In this document: positions 34,909-42,864 of the stretch, piece after piece
How the letters are laid out: the number at the start of each line of letters is the position of its first letter
How positions within the stretch are numbered: the stretch's first letter is position 1
NCBI RefSeq assembly: GCF_010548305.1
Contig: NZ_JAAGLV010000001.1
Span: forward strand, 682,001-746,000
Direction of reading: 5' to 3'
Length of the DNA: 64,000 nt
From: Streptomyces sp. SID13031
GTDB taxonomy: Bacteria > Actinomycetota > Actinomycetes > Propionibacteriales > Kribbellaceae
Translations under genes and position numbers: made by a program
The notes under the pieces: model-generated
Databases searched by the model: none
Seen by the model: the letters and a program-made list of their open reading frames with translations, nothing else
What the model was told of the DNA's origin: nothing

Positions 34909-34924
34909 GTAACTGTGGCGTTAC
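34909..34924. promoter_or_regulatory. Small palindrome upstream of the first GH87-like gene
   Basis: GTAAC (34909-34913) and GTTAC (34920-34924) with a 6-base spacer, in the AT-richer 220 bases before the glucanase operon; a second GTT/AAC pair overlaps (GTTGATGTAAC, 34903-34913). It could be an operator for glucan-induced expression. Short arms make this tentative. Confidence 0.3.
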
Positions 34925-34986
34925 GGTCTGGCCAGCACCGTCCCCACCGCTCGGCGACTACCGCCCCTGTCGAGAGTGAGCAGCGC

Positions 34987-37900
34987 ATGTCCCGGTCAAT
35001 CGAATCCTGGAGTGGGAAAGCCCGCGTCGGCGTGCTCGCCGTCTGCGGTGCACTGGTCGCCGCCAGTCTTGCCGTCATGGCGGCCGTGCCGGCCTGGGCT
35101 GCTGCGTCGGGTGGCGTCGGCGCCACTTTGCCGTACGTCGAAGTACAGGCCGAGAACTCGGCTACCAACGGGACCGTCATCGGACCGAGCGCCGCCTACA
35201 ACACGCTTGCCGCCGAGTCGTCCTATCGCAAGGCGGTGACGTTGCAAGGCACCGGCAAGTTCGTCGAGTTCACGACGCCCACGGCGACGAACTCCATCGT
35301 GTTCCGCTACAGCATCCCGGACACCGGGACCGGGTCGGTCTACACGCCGCAACTGTCGCTGTACGTCAACGGGACCAAGGCGCCCAACTTCACCCTGACC
35401 AACGCGTACAGCTGGTACTACGGCGGCTACCCGTTCACGAACTCGCCGGGGAGCAACCCGCACCACTTCTACGACGAGGTCCATCGGCTGTTCCCGACCA
35501 CCTACCCGGCCGGCACGAAGTTCCGGCTGCAGGTCGACGCCGAGGACACCGCTTCGTCGTACACGATCGACTTCGCCGACTTCGAGAACGTCGCGGGCGC
35601 TCTGACCCAGCCGGCCGGCTCGGTCTCGGTGACCAGTACGGGCGCGGACCCGACGGGCGCAGCGGACTCCACTTCCGCGTTCAACTCAGCGATGACCCAA
35701 GCCGGCGCCGGCGGCACTGTGTGGATCCCGGCGGGGACGTTCAAGATCCCGGGTCACCTGATCCTGAACAACATCACCATCAAGGGCGCGGGGATGTGGC
35801 ACTCGACCGTCGTCGGTGCGGCGCCGGGCTTCTACGGCAACTACGCGCCCAACGCCAGCAGCGGTGTACACCTGTCGGGCTTCGCCATCTTCGCCGATGT
35901 CCAGGAGCGCAACGACGGCGCCCAGGTGAACGGCATCGGTGGGGCACTGAACAACTCCACCGTGGACCGGGTGTGGATCGAGCACGAGAAGGTCGGCGCC
36001 TGGATGGACGGCCCGTTCACCAACCTGGTCTTCAACGGCATGCGCATCCGCAATGTGACGGCCGACGGCGTCAACTTCCACAACGGCGTCACCAACTCCA
36101 GGGTCACCAACAGCGATCTGCGCAACCTCGGCGACGACGGCCTGGCGACCTGGGCCGAGCAGAACGCCGACGTCAACGACTCGTTCGACCACAACACGGT
36201 CCAGTACCCGATCCTTGCCAACGGCATCGCCATCTACGGCGGCCACGACAACTTCGTCACCGACAACCGGGTGATCGACGCCGGCCTCTCGCAGGGCGGC
36301 GGAATCCACGTCGCGCAGCGGTTCGGCTCGACCACGCTGGGGCGCACAGACGTTCTGCGCAACACGATCATCCGGTCCGGGGGGCTGGACCCGAACTGGC
36401 AGTTCGGGGTCGGCGCGCTGTGGTTCGACGCACGGGACGGCGCGATGACCGGCCTGACCAACGTCGACAACCTGCTGATCCAGCAGAGTCCGTTCGAGGC
36501 GATCCAGTTCGTCTCGGGCTCGAACATCAGCAACGTCAAGATCAACAACGCGACGATCCAGAACACCGGTACCTGGGTGGTCCAGGAGCAGGTCGGCGGC
36601 TCGGCGACCATCACCAACAGCACCGCCACCGGCACTCAGGCGCCCGGACCGATCTACAGCTGTGGCGTCGGCTTCACCCTCACCGACGGCGGCGGCAACT
36701 CGGGCATCTTCGGTGCCACCCAGTGTCAGAACCTCACCGCGCCGGCCTTTCCGCCGTACCTGCCGGACAACGGATCGCAGATCTCGATCAGCCCGACCGC
36801 GCTCAGCTTCGGCTCCACCGCGACCGGTTCGTCGAGCGCGCCGCAGGCCGTCACCGTCACGAACAGCGGCACCGCGGCGGCGCCGGTCGGCTCCGTCGCG
36901 ATCACTGGTGACTATGGTCAGACCAACAACTGCGGCACCAGCATCGCGGCCGGCGCCTCGTGCACGGTCAACGTGACCTTCAGTCCGACGGCGGCGGGCG
37001 GTCGAACCGGAAACCTGACCGTCACCGCCGCTGGGGTCACCAACACCGTCCCGCTCTCGGGCACCGGCGTCGCGCCCGGGCCGATTCTCACCCCGAACCC
37101 GAGCAGCCTGTCCTTCCCGGACACCGCGGTAGGAAGTTCCTCGTCGACTCAAGCTGTCACGGTGACCAACTCCGGTACTACGTCGGCGACCGTGTCAGGC
37201 GTGACCGCCACGGGAGACTTCAGCCAGACGAACAACTGCGCGAGCGTCGCGGTCGGCGCCTCCTGCACGGTCACCGTCACGTTCCGGCCGACGGCGTCGG
37301 GAGCACGTACCGGCGGCGTGACCTTGACCAGCAACGCCAGCCCGGTCTCGATTTCCCTGACAGGTAACGGGATCGGGACCGACACCAACCTCGCGCTCGG
37401 CAAGCCGGCCTCGGCGAGCAGTCAGGTCAACGGCACGCAGCTTCCAGCCACGGCGACGGACGGCAACGCGAGCACCTACTGGGAAAGTGTCAACAACGCC
37501 TTCCCACAGTGGCTGCAGGTGGACCTCGGCGCGGTCCGCAGCATCGGCAAGGTGACGCTGAAGCTTCCACCGACCACGGCATGGGGCACGCGCACGCAGA
37601 CGTTGTCGGTCCAGGCGAGCAGTGATGGGTCCACCTTCAGCACGCCGGTCGCCTCCGCGACGTACACCTTCACCTCGCCCGCCAACGTTGTGAACATCAC
37701 CGTTCCGGCAACCAGCGCCCGCTATCTGCGGGTCAACATCACTGGCAACAGCGGTTGGCCCGCCGGGCAGGTATCGGAGTTCGAGGTGTACCCGAGCGGT
37801 GGCACCCCGATCAACACTCCGATTCTGAGTACGAGCCCGTCCTCGCTCACCTTCGCGTCGCAGGCGCTCAACACGACAAGTGCCGCCCGGGCGGTCACCG

Positions 37901-38541
37901 TGACCAACACAGGCGGCCTGGCCGCCTCGGTCTCGAGCATCACGGCTTCGGGGGACTACACGCAGACCAACAACTGCGGCAGCATCGCGATCAACGCCTC
38001 CTGCACGGTCAACGTCAGCTTCCGGCCGGTCGCGTCCGGGACTCGTACGGGGACGTTGACGATCAACAGCAATGCGACCAACGGCCCCACCACAGTCGCG
38101 TTGTCCGGTACCGGCGCTGGTGCCACCAACACCAACCTCGCCGCGGGCAAGCCCACCAGCGAGTCCAGCCACAATGACGTCTACCAGTCGGGCAACGTGA
38201 CCGACGGCAACCAGGGGACGTACTGGGAGAGCGCGAACAACGCCTTCCCGCAGTGGGTACAGGTCGACCTCGGCTCCGCCAACAGCGCCGGCCGGATCGT
38301 CTTGCAGTTGCCTGCCGGATGGGGAGCACGCACCGAGACCCTGTCCGTCCTCGGTAGCGCCGACGGCACAACCTTCAGTACTGTCGTCGGATCCGCGACC
38401 TACTCCTTTGCCCCTGGCAACAACAACACGGTGACCATCACCTTCGCCCCGGCGACCGCGCGCTACTTCCGGCTGAACCTCACGGCGAACACGGGGTGGA
38501 TCGCAGGTCAGATCTCCGAGTTCCAGGTCTGGAACTCCTAG
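34987..38541 (+). CDS. GH87-like secreted beta-helix glucanase with three ASPM-type and two discoidin-type domains
   Basis: A 1,184-residue exported enzyme, read from ATG 34987, the first Met preceding a signal peptide (VGVLAVCGALVAASLAVMAA, cut near PAWAAA). Residues ~40-205 are a CBM35-like domain, ~213-595 a right-handed beta-helix. The helix has GDDG with Asp383-Asp384, the catalytic-site pattern of GH87 alpha-1,3-glucanases (mutanases). After it come two choice-of-anchor-D/ASPM domains (~597, ~697; each TNNC and SCTVxVxF), a discoidin/F5-8C domain (~798), a third ASPM (~943) and a second discoidin domain (~1044-1184). It probably digests fungal or bacterial alpha-1,3-glucan outside the cell. 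The next gene, 46 bases downstream, encodes a relative, so they form an operon. GH87 is my assignment from the layout; other beta-helix lyase families are possible. Confidence 0.8.
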   Translation: MSRSIESWSGKARVGVLAVCGALVAASLAVMAAVPAWAAASGGVGATLPYVEVQAENSATNGTVIGPSAAYNTLAAESSYRKAVTLQGTGKFVEFTTPTATNSIVFRYSIPDTGTGSVYTPQLSLYVNGTKAPNFTLTNAYSWYYGGYPFTNSPGSNPHHFYDEVHRLFPTTYPAGTKFRLQVDAEDTASSYTIDFADFENVAGALTQPAGSVSVTSTGADPTGAADSTSAFNSAMTQAGAGGTVWIPAGTFKIPGHLILNNITIKGAGMWHSTVVGAAPGFYGNYAPNASSGVHLSGFAIFADVQERNDGAQVNGIGGALNNSTVDRVWIEHEKVGAWMDGPFTNLVFNGMRIRNVTADGVNFHNGVTNSRVTNSDLRNLGDDGLATWAEQNADVNDSFDHNTVQYPILANGIAIYGGHDNFVTDNRVIDAGLSQGGGIHVAQRFGSTTLGRTDVLRNTIIRSGGLDPNWQFGVGALWFDARDGAMTGLTNVDNLLIQQSPFEAIQFVSGSNISNVKINNATIQNTGTWVVQEQVGGSATITNSTATGTQAPGPIYSCGVGFTLTDGGGNSGIFGATQCQNLTAPAFPPYLPDNGSQISISPTALSFGSTATGSSSAPQAVTVTNSGTAAAPVGSVAITGDYGQTNNCGTSIAAGASCTVNVTFSPTAAGGRTGNLTVTAAGVTNTVPLSGTGVAPGPILTPNPSSLSFPDTAVGSSSSTQAVTVTNSGTTSATVSGVTATGDFSQTNNCASVAVGASCTVTVTFRPTASGARTGGVTLTSNASPVSISLTGNGIGTDTNLALGKPASASSQVNGTQLPATATDGNASTYWESVNNAFPQWLQVDLGAVRSIGKVTLKLPPTTAWGTRTQTLSVQASSDGSTFSTPVASATYTFTSPANVVNITVPATSARYLRVNITGNSGWPAGQVSEFEVYPSGGTPINTPILSTSPSSLTFASQALNTTSAARAVTVTNTGGLAASVSSITASGDYTQTNNCGSIAINASCTVNVSFRPVASGTRTGTLTINSNATNGPTTVALSGTGAGATNTNLAAGKPTSESSHNDVYQSGNVTDGNQGTYWESANNAFPQWVQVDLGSANSAGRIVLQLPAGWGARTETLSVLGSADGTTFSTVVGSATYSFAPGNNNTVTITFAPATARYFRLNLTANTGWIAGQISEFQVWNS

Positions 38542-38587
38542 CCAGGAACACGCCACTCCCGACCCTGTGCAGCCAGAGAGGAAGACC

Positions 38588-41341
38588 ATGCGCCCTGTTC
38601 CGCCCCGCCGACTGGCCGCCACCGTCCTGACGATCATCTCCATTACGGCCGTACTCGTCACGCCGGCCGCCGCCCATCAGACCGCTGGGAACACCGCCGA
38701 CGCCGTCGCCGGCGCCACTGTGCCGTTCACGAGCTACGAAGCCGAGGCCGGTTCGCTCGGAGGCGGCGCGACCTCGGTGTCGCTGACCGCCGCGCCGACG
38801 ACGCAGTACTCGAGTCCTTCGCTGGAGGCATCCGGGCACGCTTACGCCCACCTCGCGGGCACCGGCCAGAGCGTGCAGTGGACCAACACCACCGGCCGCC
38901 CGATCAGCGCGGTCACCGTCCGGCTGAGCATCCCCGACAGCGGTAGCGGTGGTGGCCAGACCAGCACGCTGAACCTCTACGTCGACGGAGGTCTGCGCCA
39001 GGCGCTCAACGTCAACTCGAAGCAGACCTGGCTGTACGAGGGCAACAACAACTACAACGGCAACAGCCAGAGTCCCTCCGACGGCAACCCGCGGGTGTTC
39101 TTCGACGAGACGCGCACCTTCGTCACCGGTACGCCGATCGCCGCGGGCAGCACGTTCACGTTGCGCAAGGACGCCGGCAACTCGGCTGCCTTCTACGACG
39201 TCGACGTCGTCGACGTGGAGAGCGCGCCGGCTGCCGTTGCCCAGCCCGCCAACTCGATCTCCATCACCGACTGCGGCGCGGTCGCCGACAACACGCCGAC
39301 CAACGGTGCGGCCTCCCCAGCGTCGGTCGACAGCCGGGCCGCCATCCAGAACTGCATCAACCAGGCGCAGTCGCAGGGCAGAATCCTGTGGATCCCGGCC
39401 GGCACCTTCTACGTCAAGGGGACGCAGGGTCTGCAGGCCCAGGGCATCACGATCGCAGGTGCGGGTGCCTGGTACAGCACGATCTACCGCGACGTCCCGC
39501 TGCCGAACAGCACTCCGCTGCCCGCGTTGTGGGGCCTGAACTCGACCACGATCCAGAACTTGCACGTCGACTCCAATGCGACCAGCCGCGCCAGCGTCGA
39601 CGGCGCGGGCGGCTCGATGGACATCACCGGAACGAACTGGGTGGCCGACGGGATCTGGACCCAGCACACGCTGTCCGGCTTCTGGGCCTCCGGCGCCGGT
39701 GGCACCATCCGGAACAACCGCCTCACGACGATCTGGGCCGACGGCGCCAACATCAACAACGTCTCGATGGGCAACTCGGTCGGCAACAACCTGACCATCA
39801 CCAACAACTTCGTCCGTGGCACCGGTGACGACGCGCTGGCGATCAACTCGGTCAACTACAACGACATCGACGGTACGCGGGTCTTCTACACCCCGATGGC
39901 GAACGCGGTGCTGACGAACAATACGTCGATCGCCCCCTGGGGCGGCAAGGGCATCGGCGTGTACGGCGGCAGCGGTCATCGGATCGACAACAACTACGTC
40001 TCCGACACCGCCCGCTACATCGGCCTGGGCCTGGGGCGTTTCGGTGTCAACGGCAACGACCTGCTGTCGGCCACCGTCACCGGCAACACCGTGGTGCGCT
40101 CCGGTGGAAATGCGTACAGCCAGGGGCAGCCGGCGTTTCACATCGGGAATGGCGGTGACGGGCAGAACGTCGGGGTGGTCGACCGCGTCACCGCGACCGG
40201 CAACACCATCCTCAACTCGGTCTACGACGGCATCGGCTTCTCCACCTCGACCAACACCCAGCTCCAGAACAACACCGTCACCTCGCCGTGGCGCAACGGC
40301 ATCGTCGTCGCACCGCCGTTCTATCCCGCTCCCTCCGGATCCGCGACGATCACCGGCAATACGGTCAGCGGCGGTGGTACGCCGTTCATCAACAACTCGG
40401 GCGGGTTCACGGCGTCCCTCAGTGGCAACAGTTGGCAACAAGGTGGTTCGCCCGAAGGGCCGTTCGCCGGTACGCCGGCCGCGATCCCCGGCACTGTGCA
40501 AGCGGAGAACTACAACACCGGCGGCCAGGGCGTCGCGTACAACGTGGGCTCGGTCAACGGCAGTGCGAACAGCTATCGCGCCGACGGCGTCGACCTCGAG
40601 TCCACTTCAGATACCGGCGGCGGCTACAACGTGGGCTGGACCAGCAGCGGCCAGTGGTTCCACTACACCGTCAACGTCGCCACGGCCGGTACGTACAGCG
40701 TGGCGATGCGCGTCGCGACGCCGGCCGCGGTGACCAACGCATTCCATCTGGCCAGCGCTTCCGGTACCAACCTCAGCGGCAATGTCAGCCTCCCATCGAC
40801 CGGCGGCTGGCAGAACTGGTCAACCGTCACCACTCAGGTGACCCTGCCGGCCGGGCTGCAGACTCTGACTGTCTACCAGGACAGCGGCGGCTGGAACCTG
40901 AACAGCCTGCAGTTCACCAGTGGGTCGACGACCACGAACCTGGCGGCGGGCAAGCCTACCGGCGAGTCCTCGCACAGCCAGGCCTATGCGTCGGGCAACG
41001 TGACCGACGGGAACCAGTCGTCGTATTGGGAAAGTACGAACAACGTGTTCCCGCAGTGGACGCAGGTAGATCTCGGCTCCGCTCAGTCCGCGAGCCGGGT
41101 GGTGCTGCAGTTGCCCGCTTCGTGGGGGGCGCGTGACCAGACCTTGTCGCTGCTCGGGTCGACCGACGGGAACACCTTCACGACGGTGAAGGCCGCCGCG
41201 GCGTACACCTTCTCGCCCGCGGCGAACAACACGGTGACCGTGACCTTCCCCGCGTCGACCCAGCGGTACTGGCGAGCGACCATCACCGCAAACACCGGCT
41301 GGCCGGCTGGACAACTGTCTGAATTCCAGATCTGGACCTAA
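38588..41341 (+). CDS. Second GH87-like secreted beta-helix glucanase with CBM6-like and discoidin domains
   Basis: A 917-residue exported enzyme, ATG 38588 after AGAGGAAG. Signal peptide (LAATVLTIISITAVLVT, cut near PAAAHQ). N-terminal CBM35-like domain (~40-205; SYEAEAGSLGGG), beta-helix (~215-615) with GTGDDA at Asp414-Asp415, a CBM6-like domain (~635-775; QAENYNTGGQGVAYN, WTSSGQWFHYTVNV) and a C-terminal discoidin domain (~780-917). The catalytic domain is clearly related to the upstream protein, but the loops and accessory domains differ, suggesting complementary action on the same alpha-glucan (for example different chain-end preference) or different binding sites. The last discoidin domain closely resembles the last domain of the upstream protein. 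Confidence 0.8.
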   Translation: MRPVPPRRLAATVLTIISITAVLVTPAAAHQTAGNTADAVAGATVPFTSYEAEAGSLGGGATSVSLTAAPTTQYSSPSLEASGHAYAHLAGTGQSVQWTNTTGRPISAVTVRLSIPDSGSGGGQTSTLNLYVDGGLRQALNVNSKQTWLYEGNNNYNGNSQSPSDGNPRVFFDETRTFVTGTPIAAGSTFTLRKDAGNSAAFYDVDVVDVESAPAAVAQPANSISITDCGAVADNTPTNGAASPASVDSRAAIQNCINQAQSQGRILWIPAGTFYVKGTQGLQAQGITIAGAGAWYSTIYRDVPLPNSTPLPALWGLNSTTIQNLHVDSNATSRASVDGAGGSMDITGTNWVADGIWTQHTLSGFWASGAGGTIRNNRLTTIWADGANINNVSMGNSVGNNLTITNNFVRGTGDDALAINSVNYNDIDGTRVFYTPMANAVLTNNTSIAPWGGKGIGVYGGSGHRIDNNYVSDTARYIGLGLGRFGVNGNDLLSATVTGNTVVRSGGNAYSQGQPAFHIGNGGDGQNVGVVDRVTATGNTILNSVYDGIGFSTSTNTQLQNNTVTSPWRNGIVVAPPFYPAPSGSATITGNTVSGGGTPFINNSGGFTASLSGNSWQQGGSPEGPFAGTPAAIPGTVQAENYNTGGQGVAYNVGSVNGSANSYRADGVDLESTSDTGGGYNVGWTSSGQWFHYTVNVATAGTYSVAMRVATPAAVTNAFHLASASGTNLSGNVSLPSTGGWQNWSTVTTQVTLPAGLQTLTVYQDSGGWNLNSLQFTSGSTTTNLAAGKPTGESSHSQAYASGNVTDGNQSSYWESTNNVFPQWTQVDLGSAQSASRVVLQLPASWGARDQTLSLLGSTDGNTFTTVKAAAAYTFSPAANNTVTVTFPASTQRYWRATITANTGWPAGQLSEFQIWT

Positions 41342-41375
41342 TAGACAGCGACGCAGATTCGCCACCTTGGGGGGT

Positions 41376-41403
41376 TTGTTATCTGGTCGTTATCTACTAG
41401 TGT
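41376..41403 (+). promoter_or_regulatory. Promoter with 11-nt direct repeats before the GH6 gene
   Basis: TTGTTA (41376-41381) and TAGTGT (41398-41403), spacer 16, match -35/-10 boxes. Overlapping them are two copies of GTTATCT (41378-41384 and 41389-41395) exactly 11 bases apart, the spacing of PhoP/OmpR-type direct-repeat sites; Streptomyces PhoP units are GTTCACC-like. A wider inverted pair, GACAGCGACG/CGTCGCTGTC (41344-41353 and 41405-41414), brackets the site. Confidence 0.55.
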
Positions 41404-41449
41404 TCGTCGCTGTCGCGGGGATAGGCCGCGCGTTGAGCTGGGAGATGAG

Positions 41450-42676
41450 ATGCGACTGCCACATACACGGCGGTCCAGGGCAGTGGTCGCGATTGCCGCG
41501 ACCTGCGCGACCGCCGTCGCCGTCGCCGGAGTGACGGTGGCCCTGGGAAGAGGCGGTGACTCGGACCTGTCCGCAGGTACGACGCCGGCCGGTAGCGGGG
41601 CGGGCGGCTCAGACCCGGCCTCGACCGGGGCCAGTACGAAGCCCACGGTCAGCAGGCCGTCGACCGGTCAGCCCGCCAGGTCATCGACCCAGCCGGTCCG
41701 CAAGCCGCCCAGCCCCTCAGCGGCGAAGCCCTCGACAAAACCGACCACGAAGGCCACCGCGAAGCCCACGAGCAAGCCGCCGACGAAGCCGGACCCGATC
41801 CCGCAACAGGGCAATCCGCTATCGCAGACCAGCGGCTTGTACGTCGACCCGCAATCCGAGCCGGTCTACTGGGTCGGCGCGCACGGTGGTGACTCGCGGC
41901 GGGCCATCATCAAGGCCGGGATCGCCGATCGCCCGATCGGGCGCTGGTTCAACGGTGATGGCGCGGACGCGTCGGACGCGCGGGCCTACGTGTCGGCGGC
42001 GTCGCGAGTCCGCAAACTCCCGGTGCTCGTCTTCTACCACCACCCGGAGCGCGATTGCGAGGCCGGCGAGGGGGCTGCGAGCGCTGCGGCGTACCGGTCA
42101 TGGATCGACTCGATGGCCGCGTCGATCGGCAAGCGTCCCGCCGTCGTCGTCCTGGAGCCGGACGCGCTGCCCGGGCTCGACTGCCTGAGTTCGTCGGCGC
42201 AGACCACCCGGCTGTCGCTGGTCAGCTACGCGGTCGAGCGGCTGCGGTCCTCCGCACCGAACACCTGGACGTATCTGGACGCCGGCCACGACGACTGGAA
42301 CCCGGCCGCCACGATGGCCAAGCGGCTCAATGCCGCCGGCATCGCGCACGCTCGCGGGTTCGCGCTGAACGTGTCGAACTACCAGTCCACCGCCCGCAAC
42401 GTCAGCTACGCCCAAGGCGTCAACGCGGTCCTTGGCTCGGCCAAACACTTCGTCATCGACACCAGCCGCAACGGCAACCCGCTGAACGGCGACGACTGGT
42501 GCAACCCGACCGGCCAGCGAGTCGGCGCCGCACCTCGTACCGGGGGTGCCAGCGGCCTCGACCTGCAGCTCTGGGTCAAACCACCAGGCGAATCCGACGG
42601 CGACTGCGGCCTCGGCACCGGCACCGAGGCCGGCGACTTCAGCCCCGCCATCGCCATGAAACTCCTAGGCCACTAG
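41450..42676 (+). CDS. Secreted glycoside hydrolase family 6 (cellulase/cellobiohydrolase type)
   Basis: A 408-residue exported enzyme, ATG 41450 behind GGGAGATGAG. An N-terminal hydrophobic segment (VVAIAATCATAVAVAGVTVAL) is followed by a ~75-residue Ser/Thr/Pro/Lys linker, so it may stay membrane- or wall-attached rather than be freely secreted. The GH6 domain spans ~120-408: Asp202 in HHPERDC, catalytic acid Asp238 in LEPDALPG, then DTSRNG, WCNPTGQRVG and WVKPPGESDG. GH6 enzymes cleave beta-1,4-glucan with inversion. No cellulose-binding module is present. It has its own promoter, directly after the two glucanase genes, so the region looks like a polysaccharide-degradation island. Confidence 0.93.
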   Translation: MRLPHTRRSRAVVAIAATCATAVAVAGVTVALGRGGDSDLSAGTTPAGSGAGGSDPASTGASTKPTVSRPSTGQPARSSTQPVRKPPSPSAAKPSTKPTTKATAKPTSKPPTKPDPIPQQGNPLSQTSGLYVDPQSEPVYWVGAHGGDSRRAIIKAGIADRPIGRWFNGDGADASDARAYVSAASRVRKLPVLVFYHHPERDCEAGEGAASAAAYRSWIDSMAASIGKRPAVVVLEPDALPGLDCLSSSAQTTRLSLVSYAVERLRSSAPNTWTYLDAGHDDWNPAATMAKRLNAAGIAHARGFALNVSNYQSTARNVSYAQGVNAVLGSAKHFVIDTSRNGNPLNGDDWCNPTGQRVGAAPRTGGASGLDLQLWVKPPGESDGDCGLGTGTEAGDFSPAIAMKLLGH

Positions 42677-42766
42677 GGCGTTAGTGAGCGAGTTCACTAG
42701 CTACACCCTGAGGCCTCTTGTGCGAGTGGCGCTCTCTCGCGGCATCCAACAGCGCTCAGAAGCCGA

Positions 42767-42788
42767 TGTGAAGTCGCCCTAGTTCACA
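42767..42788. promoter_or_regulatory. Palindrome upstream of the LamG/RHS operon
   Basis: TGTGAA (42767-42772) and TTCACA (42783-42788) with a 10-base spacer, ~80 bases before the LamG gene start. A weaker pair TAGTGA/TCACTA lies at 42682-42699. The 188 bases between the GH6 and LamG genes hold no short gene. Confidence 0.35.
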
Positions 42789-42864
42789 GTCGTCCCACAT
42801 TGAGTACGAAAGCTTCGTCGCTTCCGGTGCGACCGGTTCGTCTCGGTGCTGGGGAGGTACTGGG

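Noticed and set aside
42767..42788. TGTGA/TCACA as a CRP/cAMP-receptor site
   Set aside because: The half-sites are separated by 12 bases rather than 6.
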